From positions 1 to 33,594 of the forward strand of contig JAHEKF010000034.1 in assembly GCA_024638465.1 (NCBI GenBank): DNA of 33,594 bases. Reading direction: 5' to 3'. Below the pieces are notes generated by a model. The model was given only the letters and a program-made list of their open reading frames with translations. It did not search any database and was not told where the DNA came from. This document shows positions 1-6,693 of the stretch, in pieces (the first letter of the stretch is position 1; each line of letters begins with the position of its first letter). Position numbers and translations under genes: made by a program. This DNA is from Rhodospirillaceae bacterium (GTDB lineage: Bacteria; Pseudomonadota; Gammaproteobacteria; Steroidobacterales; Rariloculaceae).

Positions 1-2
1 AT

Positions 3-713
3 CCGTTAATCGACAACCCGGAGATAACCAGCAAGGCGAATACACTTGATGAGCTCGCCGGAATCACCGGACTTCCGGCGGACGCGCTGACCGCGAGCGT
101 CGAACGATTCAACGCGATGATCGCAGCGGGCAAGGACGAAGATTTCAACCGCTTTGCCAGTAAAGAAGACGCCCCGAACCGGGTTGCCGAAGCGCCCTTT
201 TACGCCATGCAGTTCTTCCCGATGACACGAAAAACGATGGGCGGCGTATCGATCGACATGGACGGTCGAGCAATCGACGCCAATGGCAAGCCTGTCCCCG
301 GGCTGTACGCAATCGGCGAGCTGACCGGCAGCGTCGGCATCAACGGTTCGCACGGCATGGACGGCATGTTCCTGGGCCCCGCCGTGATCACGGGTCGTGT
401 TGCGGGCAGGACGATTGCCGACTCCTACGGCGACCGCATGAAAGCGCAGGTCATGAGCGCCTGGTCGATGGACGATCCGCTTCCCGACGCCGGGACCTGG
501 GAGCCGTCGCTGACGGCCACGGAACTCGAGACGCTGCTAGCCACGCCGCGCGACGGCTATTGGCACTTCCAGATGTCGCACAACCTCGTGCTCGAGCGAA
601 ACTATCAGTGCACGGATTGCCATTCGGCCGAGGTACCGTTCATGGCGATCAGCAACCGCGAGAGCAAGCAGGCACAGATGGAGCTCTGCACGACGTGCCA
701 CGGTCGGCGCTGA
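3..713 (+). CDS. FAD-dependent flavocytochrome-like oxidoreductase, C-terminal part (5' truncated)
   Basis: This is the 3' end of a flavoprotein of the fumarate reductase/succinate dehydrogenase FAD-binding superfamily; the reading frame is open from base 3, so the start lies outside the window. The segment GLYAIGELTGSVGINGSHGM followed by a GP...TGRVAGR stretch is the typical C-terminal FAD-contacting part of this family. After it comes a tail of about 100 residues with two c-type haem motifs, CTDCH (around 606-622) and CTTCH (around 688-702). This suggests a periplasmic flavocytochrome in which covalently bound haems pass electrons to or from the flavin. In classical flavocytochrome c fumarate reductases the haem domain is N-terminal, so a C-terminal position is unusual. 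The substrate cannot be judged from this fragment. The gene converges on the SDR gene, with a 160-bp gap holding a large inverted repeat. Confidence 0.85.
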   Translation, partial: PLIDNPEITSKANTLDELAGITGLPADALTASVERFNAMIAAGKDEDFNRFASKEDAPNRVAEAPFYAMQFFPMTRKTMGGVSIDMDGRAIDANGKPVPGLYAIGELTGSVGINGSHGMDGMFLGPAVITGRVAGRTIADSYGDRMKAQVMSAWSMDDPLPDAGTWEPSLTATELETLLATPRDGYWHFQMSHNLVLERNYQCTDCHSAEVPFMAISNRESKQAQMELCTTCHGRR

Positions 714-727
714 CGGCGCGCCCGCGG

Positions 728-858
728 CGGACTCGGATAGTCTGTCGAGCGTCGTAGACGAGGAGCGTGCCATGGACGGCAGTTAAGCGACGAGGACACG
801 ATTCGAGCCGAGACAGGACGTCGAGGCGAGATTAAGAGAGATAGACTATCCGAGTCCG
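728..858. repeat. 131-bp element bounded by 19-bp inverted arms
   Basis: The arms at 728-746 and 840-858 are complementary over 19 positions with a single G-T pair; 16 of them (728-743 against 843-858) pair perfectly. About 93 bp separate the arms and include a small CGTC-gta-GACG hairpin at 750-760. The element fills almost the whole gap between two convergent genes. It could be a long-stemmed terminator or RNA, or a small non-autonomous repeat with terminal inverted repeats. I see no second copy in this window. Confidence 0.6.
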
Positions 859-873
859 TTGGCAGCGCGGCGG

Positions 874-1644
874 CTAAACGATGCGTATCGAGTGGCCGCC
901 GTCGATGGGTAGCGCGACGCCGGTCATATAACTCGACGCATCGCTCGCAAGCAGCAGCAACGGCCCGCGCAGCTCGTGCAGCTCGCCGAGACGCCGTGGC
1001 GGAATCTGTTTGATGTAGCGCTGGCCGCGCGCGCTGGCGAAAAACTCGTCGTTTATTTCCGTCCGGAAGTACCCCGGGCACAGCGCATTGACACGAATTC
1101 CGTGCCGCCATAGTTCGACGGCCATCGAGCGGGTCAGCTGAATGACGGCAGCTTTCGAAGTCGAGTAGGCCGCGTAGCCGGGCGCGGCGCCGAGTCCCGC
1201 GATCGATGCGATGTTGACGATGGAACCCGGTTTCTCTATCGCCATCAGCCGCCGCGCAGCCTCGAGTGAAACTCGTCTGAGGCCGTCGACGTTGACAGCC
1301 ATCGTCCGCGCCCAGTCGTCGTCGGTCTGATCGACCGCATAAGCAACGGATGCGATGCCGGCGCAGTTAATGACGATGTCGACGGTGCCGGCCGCCGCTT
1401 CGGCCGCATCGAAGGCCGCGACCGCACCACCGGCGTCGGTGACGTCGAACTCGACCGCGTCGGCCTTCCCGCCCGCGCCGCGAATCTCCGCGACCAGCGA
1501 TTCCAGTCGATCTTTTCGGCGAGCGAGCACAATGACATGCGCGCCATGCGCCGCAAGTAACGACGCCGAATCGCGCCCGATGCCGCTCGAAGCTCCCGTC
1601 ACGAACGCGATCTTGCCGGCGAGAGAGAACTCAAGCCTTTTCAT
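874..1644 (-). CDS. SDR family NAD(P)-dependent oxidoreductase
   Basis: A 256-residue classical short-chain dehydrogenase/reductase. It has the cofactor motif TGASSGIG (residues 16-23), the NCAG motif (about 93-96), and the catalytic Ser147, Tyr160 and Lys164 (YSTSK). The C-terminus ends in ALPIDGGHS, typical of soluble cytoplasmic members. It should catalyse NAD(P)-dependent oxidation or reduction of an alcohol/ketone; the substrate is unknown. The ATG at 1644 (MKRLEF) puts the Rossmann motif at the usual distance from the N-terminus; a GTG at 1695 would add 17 atypical residues. It is divergent from the amidohydrolase gene and convergent with the flavocytochrome gene. Confidence 0.93.
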   Translation of the reverse strand: MKRLEFSLAGKIAFVTGASSGIGRDSASLLAAHGAHVIVLARRKDRLESLVAEIRGAGGKADAVEFDVTDAGGAVAAFDAAEAAAGTVDIVINCAGIASVAYAVDQTDDDWARTMAVNVDGLRRVSLEAARRLMAIEKPGSIVNIASIAGLGAAPGYAAYSTSKAAVIQLTRSMAVELWRHGIRVNALCPGYFRTEINDEFFASARGQRYIKQIPPRRLGELHELRGPLLLLASDASSYMTGVALPIDGGHSIRIV

Positions 1645-1787
1645 CAGCTTCGCCCATAGTTCACGCCTTACCCCTGTGTCCCAGCGAACCCGCACGACCG
1701 AAGAGCATGGCTACGCGCGCGCAGGCTTCCTACAATATCGAATCGACTTCGGATTTCCTATGCGGCAGCCAGACGGAGACAGGCCAC

Positions 1788-2774
1788 GTGATCATCGACG
1801 TACATACGCACTTCATCCCCGCGCCCGCTATCGAAGCGGCTCGTGCGGGCGCGATTATCGATGGCGTTACGGTCGAATCGGCCGACGGGACGGACTTCAT
1901 CGTGCACCCGACGACGAAGATGCGATATCCGGCGAGGCCGGTCCTGTTCGACCGTGCTACGAAACTCGAGCATATGGACGAGGCCGGAATTGACGTGTCG
2001 ATACTGTCGATCATGCCGCCCTGGCTCTTCCACTGGGCAAAGGAAGAAGACGCGATCGACTTTTGCCGCGCCACGAACGACTGGCTGTCCGAATTCACGG
2101 CCGAGTCGGATCGCCTTTACGGCATGGCGGCCGTGCCGCTGCAGGCGCCCGAAAAAGCGGCCGATGAGCTGCGTCGCTGCACATCAGAACTCGGCTTACA
2201 CGGCGTGCATATCGGCACGACCGTCAATGGCGAAGCACTCGACGACAAGCGCTTTGCACCGTTCTTCGAGACGGCCGAGGAACTGGCCGTACCGGTGACC
2301 CTCCACCCCTGCTACTCCGGCAAGCCTTCCGCGTTTACCGAGTTTTTCATGGGCAGCCTCGTCGGCAACCCGCTCGGAACGACGGTCGCGGCCAGCCGGA
2401 TGATCCTGTCGGGATTCATGGACCGATATCCGAAACTGCAGCTCGTTCTCGTCCACGCCGGCGGCTATCTGCCTTACCAGATCGGTCGCCTCGATCAGGG
2501 TTGCGTGGCGAAACCGGAAATCGGCGCCGCCATCGACAAGCGTCCGTCGGAGTACCTGCGTCGTTTCCATTACGACACCCTGACGTTCTCAGCGGCTCAA
2601 CTGAAGCTTCTGATCGAGCTCGTCGGCCACGATCGCGTCCTGCTCGGAACCGATCTTCCTGCCAATATGGGCGATGCCAGTTCCAGGCAACTGTTAGACG
2701 AAGCCGATCTCACGCCACAAGCCAGGAGCGCGATCGAATGCGACAACGCGAAGCGGCTGTTTCGCCTTGATTAG
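1788..2774 (+). CDS. ACMSD-like amidohydrolase family protein
   Basis: A cytoplasmic metal-dependent hydrolase/decarboxylase of the amidohydrolase superfamily, closest in pattern to 2-amino-3-carboxymuconate-6-semialdehyde decarboxylase and related aromatic-acid decarboxylases. Metal-binding motifs are visible: DVHTH at the N-terminus (His6, His8), LHPC mid-protein, VHAGGYLPYQIGR, and the late Asp in LLGTDLP. The GTG at 1788 is preferred because a GGAG lies 9 nt upstream (1775-1778) and the protein then starts IIDVHTH, as homologues do; an ATG at 1707 would add 27 residues of no clear family character. The gene is 17 bp upstream of a DctP-like gene and probably co-transcribed. The family acts on carboxylated aromatic or unsaturated acids; the actual substrate is not known. 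Confidence 0.88.
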   Translation: MIIDVHTHFIPAPAIEAARAGAIIDGVTVESADGTDFIVHPTTKMRYPARPVLFDRATKLEHMDEAGIDVSILSIMPPWLFHWAKEEDAIDFCRATNDWLSEFTAESDRLYGMAAVPLQAPEKAADELRRCTSELGLHGVHIGTTVNGEALDDKRFAPFFETAEELAVPVTLHPCYSGKPSAFTEFFMGSLVGNPLGTTVAASRMILSGFMDRYPKLQLVLVHAGGYLPYQIGRLDQGCVAKPEIGAAIDKRPSEYLRRFHYDTLTFSAAQLKLLIELVGHDRVLLGTDLPANMGDASSRQLLDEADLTPQARSAIECDNAKRLFRLD

Positions 2775-2791
2775 AAGTTGTCTGTCCATCC

Positions 2792-3700
2792 ATGACCATC
2801 CGAGCAAGATTCGCGGGCTATCAGGGCGAGGCGTCGGTGCATACGCGCGCACTGCGCGCATTTGCCAAAAACCTTGGAGGCACCGGCCTCGACGTCACAA
2901 TCACTCCCGATATCACGCTGGAGGGACGTCGAGCCGCGGAGCTCCTGTCGCTGACCGCAAGCGGCGAACTCGAGTGCTGCTATTTTTCCGCAAGCTACCT
3001 GAGCCATCTGGTCCCGGAAATTCAGTTGCTGGACACCCCGTTCCTGTTTCCGGAACGGAGGGCGGCGCATGCAGTACTCGATGGCCGTTTCTGCGCGACG
3101 ATACGAGAGAAGCTCGAAGCCGCCAGCGACTTCCTGATTCTGGGCTGGTGGGACAACGGTTTTCGCCACTTCACAAGCGCGGCACGCGCGATACGATCGC
3201 CGCAGGACTGCGTCGGTCAGCGAATTCGAACCATGGGCGACGCGCCGCAGCACGAACGACTCTTTGCAACTCTCGGCTTCACGCCGGTACCCCTCGACGT
3301 CCGCGAATTGCTGCCGGCGATCGCTGCATCGAGAGTCGACGCGCAGGAAAACCCTTTGACTAATATCTGGAATTTCGGGATCCACAAACACCATCGCTGG
3401 ATAACGCTGTCGAGCCACTTGTTCGGGGCCAGCCTGCTGCTATGCAACAAGGATTTTTTTCGCGGTCTGCCCGAAGGTACGCAGGCTGAAATCGCGCGCG
3501 CTGCAGCCGTCGCAACGAGTATCCAGCGCGAACTCGCAGCAGAAGACGATCTGCTGATCGCGGAAAAGCTCGCAAAAGCGAGCGTCGAGCTTATTGAGTT
3601 ATCCGGAACCGGGCGCAGTGCATTCGTCGACCGCGTTCGTCCGCTCGTCGAGCAGATTGCGGCCCGCTTCCCGGAAAGCGCTGAGTTGCTTCGCCCTTGA
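2792..3700 (+). CDS. DctP-like TRAP substrate-binding protein lacking a signal peptide
   Basis: A 302-residue protein with the fold signatures of the TRAP transporter extracytoplasmic solute receptor family (DctP/DctB): a middle block with LLDTPFLFP, LGWWDNGFRHF and a GQRIRTMG motif, then VDAQENPLTNIW, the conserved ligand-carboxylate-binding region. These families normally have a Sec signal peptide. Here the protein starts directly at mature-like sequence (MTIRARFAGYQG), and a stop codon at 2768-2770 closes the frame upstream, so no leader can be recovered by moving the start. No DctQ or DctM membrane genes adjoin it. It may be a cytoplasmic ligand-binding protein paired with the upstream amidohydrolase, or a remnant that has lost export. 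Confidence 0.85.
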   Translation: MTIRARFAGYQGEASVHTRALRAFAKNLGGTGLDVTITPDITLEGRRAAELLSLTASGELECCYFSASYLSHLVPEIQLLDTPFLFPERRAAHAVLDGRFCATIREKLEAASDFLILGWWDNGFRHFTSAARAIRSPQDCVGQRIRTMGDAPQHERLFATLGFTPVPLDVRELLPAIAASRVDAQENPLTNIWNFGIHKHHRWITLSSHLFGASLLLCNKDFFRGLPEGTQAEIARAAAVATSIQRELAAEDDLLIAEKLAKASVELIELSGTGRSAFVDRVRPLVEQIAARFPESAELLRP

Positions 3701-3786
3701 CGCTATCCCGACAAGGGGCGGGAAAAATCTGCGAAGCAGCCACTCGTAAGCGGTAATATTCCTGAGAATCTTCAATCGGTGCCGCC

Positions 3787-5244
3787 ATGCCCAAGTTTTC
3801 GATTTTCATTGTCGCCGTCGCCGCTCTGTCGAGCATCCCCGGAATCGCCGCCGCGCAGACAGCGGAGCGGCCGAATGTGCTTTTCATCTCGATCGACGAT
3901 CTCAACGACTGGGTCGGACCACTCGATGGCCATCCCCAGGCGCAAACGCCTAATCTCGATCGGCTTGCGGCGCAGGGAATGCTCTTTACCAACGCGCATG
4001 CGCCCGCGATGCTCTGTAATCCTTCTCGAGCGGCGATCATGACGGGAATCTCGCCCGCATCTTCAGGCGTTTACACCAATCAGACAGACTGGCGCGTAAC
4101 AGCGCGCTTGCAGGACGCGCCGACGATACCACGATACTTCAAGGACAACGGCTACCGATCCTTCGGTGCCGGCAAACTGTTCCATTCGTCCACTTACAAC
4201 CCATGGGCCTATTTCGGCTACAACGACACGACGGCCTGGCATGCTTTCTTCCCATCGCTCGACCGTCAGCTCCCGGATGAAATCAGGCCGCATGTCAGGC
4301 CGGCAAATGGAACGCCGCTGTCCGTCAACTTCGACTGGGCCGCGGTATCAGCGACAGATGAAGCCATGGGCGACGGTCAGATCGTGACCTGGTCCATCGA
4401 GCAGATCCTGTTCGACGACGACTCGCCACGATTCAACGCCGTCGGCATCTACCGGCCACATCTCCCCTGGTACCTGCCGCAAAAATATTTCGATAGGTAC
4501 TCGCTTGACGAGATTCAGCTGCCACCCGTCATCGAAAACGACCTCCACGATGTTCCGGAGGCGCCTTTGTCAGGAACGCCCGGAGGTGCTCTTGACGCGA
4601 TGTCGATTCACAACTGGGTGGCGGAAGACGAGTCGAAACAGCGCTGGCGCGAGGGCGTCCGCGCTTACCTCGCTAGCACGACTTTTGCGGACGCCCAGCT
4701 CGGGCGGCTGCTTGACGCGCTCGAAGAGAGCGGTCGCTTTGACGACACCATCATCGTACTCTGGTCCGACCACGGCTTTCATCTGGGCGAAAAAGCCCGC
4801 TGGCGAAAAGAGACCCTCTGGCGCGAATCAACGCGAGTTCCACTGATTATCGTCGCGCCCGGCGTCACGCAACCCGGAACCCGGACTAACTCCGTCGTGT
4901 CGCTCGTCGATCTCTACCCGACAATCGTCGAGCTCGCAGGACTCGAAATGCCCGATCATCCCGAAGGCGTCAGTCTCTTACCGTTACTCGAGGACCCCGA
5001 TGCCGAGTGGGATCACGCCGCCGTCTCGACGAACAGGTTCGGTAACCACGCAGTATCGACGGATCAATACCGTTACATCCGCTATTCCGACGGTAGCGAG
5101 GAACTCTACGATATCGCGGCCGACCCCCACGAATGGCACAACCTGGCGGCCGACCCGGCCTACGCAGCGATCAAGGAGGATGCCGCTGAGTGGTTACCGG
5201 CGCACGACGAACCGGTCGATCCGACGGCTCGGCGCACCGAGTAG
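3787..5244 (+). CDS. Exported arylsulfatase-family sulfatase (iduronate-2-sulfatase-like)
   Basis: A 485-residue type I sulfatase with a Sec signal peptide (about residues 1-23, ending AAA before QTAERPN). The metal-binding pair is in FISIDDLND (Asp37, Asp38). The active-site signature is Cys77-N-P-S-R, whose Cys is matured to formylglycine by the formylglycine-generating enzyme, a partner gene not seen here. WSDHGFHLGEK and the following KETLWRES-RVPLI block are characteristic of iduronate-2-sulfatase and choline-sulfatase-like members. It most likely desulfates a sulfated polysaccharide or small ester in the periplasm. Length is normal for the family. It is convergent with the selenoprotein gene. 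Confidence 0.95.
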   Translation: MPKFSIFIVAVAALSSIPGIAAAQTAERPNVLFISIDDLNDWVGPLDGHPQAQTPNLDRLAAQGMLFTNAHAPAMLCNPSRAAIMTGISPASSGVYTNQTDWRVTARLQDAPTIPRYFKDNGYRSFGAGKLFHSSTYNPWAYFGYNDTTAWHAFFPSLDRQLPDEIRPHVRPANGTPLSVNFDWAAVSATDEAMGDGQIVTWSIEQILFDDDSPRFNAVGIYRPHLPWYLPQKYFDRYSLDEIQLPPVIENDLHDVPEAPLSGTPGGALDAMSIHNWVAEDESKQRWREGVRAYLASTTFADAQLGRLLDALEESGRFDDTIIVLWSDHGFHLGEKARWRKETLWRESTRVPLIIVAPGVTQPGTRTNSVVSLVDLYPTIVELAGLEMPDHPEGVSLLPLLEDPDAEWDHAAVSTNRFGNHAVSTDQYRYIRYSDGSEELYDIAADPHEWHNLAADPAYAAIKEDAAEWLPAHDEPVDPTARRTE

Positions 5245-5258
5245 ACGCGCAAAACGAG

Positions 5259-5284
5259 ACGGGCCAGCGCGATGGCTGGCCCGT
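5259..5284 (-). terminator. Rho-independent terminator after the selenoprotein gene
   Basis: A perfect 10-bp GC-rich stem (ACGGGCCAGC at 5259-5268 against GCTGGCCCGT at 5275-5284) with a 6-nt loop lies between the two convergent genes. Read on the minus strand, the stem is followed by CTCGTTTT, a short U-tract. On the plus strand no U-tract follows, so it mainly serves the minus-strand gene. Confidence 0.6.
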
Positions 5285-5308
5285 CAATGATTCCCACTGC
5301 GTGCGTAA

Positions 5309-6511
5309 CTAGAAGCCAGTGGCTCCCATCCCGACACCCATTCCCATTCCCATGCCCATTCCACCACCCGGCGCGCGGGTGCCGTCGGGGTTCATGCGAA
5401 TGCTCCAGCTGTTACTGTCTTCGCGAGCAAGCGAGACCTTGTAGTCCTGGCGCACGGGGATGCAGAACGTCAGCGCATCGTCGCAGGCGAAGTATTGCAC
5501 GCGAAGATCGAACGCGGCACCCGGAGTTCCGTCGACCTCGATCAGGAACTCGCGCGGATCGGCATCGGCCGGCTCTTCCGGATCGACGGCCACGCCCTCG
5601 GACGGTGTTACCGATACCCCGTCCGGCGCGGTGATACGAAACTCGACCGGGTCCACCTCGTTATTCCAATGAACGCGATAGAGCGGATCGAGATGGAAGC
5701 CGATGTACATCGTGCCCTTACCCGTCTCGAGGAGCGCGGGCGTGCCTTCAGCCCGCAACTTCGCATAGAACGGGATTCCGGAGTCGTTGAGCTGCGGCTC
5801 GACCATTATCGGCATGGCGCCCGCTGGCAACGGGACGCGCGGTACGACACCTTTTGCGACCTGTTCGATCGGCTTCTGCTCGGGAAGATCGAGATCCGCG
5901 ATAGACGTTGGATGATCGACCGCGCCTGCGAGCCGCTCCATGTCGAGTCGTAAGGCGGCAGGATCGCTCCAGCCGCGACGCGCCACGACGCGCGCTTCGC
6001 TGTCGAGGATCATCTCGCTGTTCGGCGTCCTGCCCATGACGTCGTGGAAGCGATTGTCCATGGTGTCGGCCAGCCAGCTCACACTCGTGCCGAGAAAGCG
6101 CTTTGCCTCCGCCACGTGCATCAGACGCTCTTCGATATTGAAGGGGCGCACGTAGTTGTTGAGCTCGGGATGCGCCAGCGGCTTGTAGACGTAGAAAAAT
6201 TGTACGCCCTTGTCTTCGTAGTCCAGTTTGACCGTCTCCCAACTGGGGACGTTACGCAGATAAGGGGGTCACGTGAGGCAGCCGAGCGTCAGCACCGTGT
6301 ACGGGCTGCGGCTGGCCAGGTCTCTGATATTCACGGGATTTCCCTGATCGTCGACGATCGTGATATCGGGAAACTGCTCGCCGATCTCCGGCGCGACGTC
6401 GAAGCGGGGATTGGGCCGCTCGGCGCCCGGGATACCCTGCTGGGCCAGTACCGCGCCGGACTGCAACAGCCCTGCCAGCGCGAGTGGCACGAGAACTTTT
6501 TGCCAGGTCAT
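5309..6511 (-). CDS. Deiodinase-like selenoprotein with DsbD-N-like domain (in-frame UGA = Sec81)
   Basis: One 400-residue frame broken only by TGA at 6269-6271, the 81st codon. Residues 1-23 are a Sec signal peptide (ATG at 6511, GGAGAA just upstream). The TGA sits in VLTLGCLT-U-PPY, matching the FGSCTUP(P/S)F site of iodothyronine deiodinases, and forms a CxxU redox motif (Cys78, Sec81). Downstream sequence in the same frame continues the deiodinase/thioredoxin fold: YVYKPLAHPELN, then ADTMDNRFHDVMG, which resembles the VDTM-N region of deiodinases. Residues about 230-370 resemble the N-terminal domain of DsbD, with Cys343 and Cys350 in YFACDDALTFCIP. The tail (about 382-400) is Gly/Met-rich. 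Likely a periplasmic thiol/selenol oxidoreductase; a thyroid-hormone-type substrate is not implied. The alternative, a nonsense mutation, is weakened by the conserved Sec site, the SECIS-like hairpin and selD in the window. Confidence 0.88.
5325..5362 (-). repeat. Short GGNATG-type coding repeat (Gly-Met tail)
   Basis: On the coding (minus) strand, near-identical GGCATG/GGAATG units repeat in tandem and encode alternating Gly-Met residues at the C-terminus of the selenoprotein. Such tracts can change length by slippage. The Met-rich tail could bind soft metals such as copper, which is inference. Confidence 0.6.
6229..6271 (-). promoter_or_regulatory. Bacterial SECIS element for selenocysteine insertion
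   Basis: Read on the minus strand from the UGA (6271-6269), a stem forms at 6251-6233: CGUC pairs with GACG and CCC pairs with GGG with one bulged A, leaving a 4-nt apical loop AGUU (6244-6241). The loop has G in its second position and begins about 25 nt after the UGA; both fit the known bacterial SECIS model (G among the first two loop bases, 16-37 nt from the UGA). The UGAC at the start can also pair with GUCA ending at 6229, closing the structure at its base. SelB would bind this hairpin to deliver Sec-tRNA. Confidence 0.75.
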
Positions 6512-6693
6512 TGTGCTTCTCCGTCGAACGTCCGTAAGACAGGCCTATCCTACCGTGAAACGTCCCTCGAAGCCCCCGCAGCCGGTCTTTCTTCCGCCAT
6601 CCGCTTGCTGCGCAGCGTGATGAAAATCTGTTAACGCCGATGCGCAGCTGAGCAGCCCATTTGGGTACCGGTCTGTAGTACGCTAGCGCCCCG

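Noticed and set aside
6269..6511. Reading the deiodinase-like gene as a frameshifted or nonsense pseudogene
   Set aside because: The two halves are in exactly the same frame, the only interruption is TGA, it falls on the known Sec site of the family, a SECIS-like hairpin follows, and selD is nearby.
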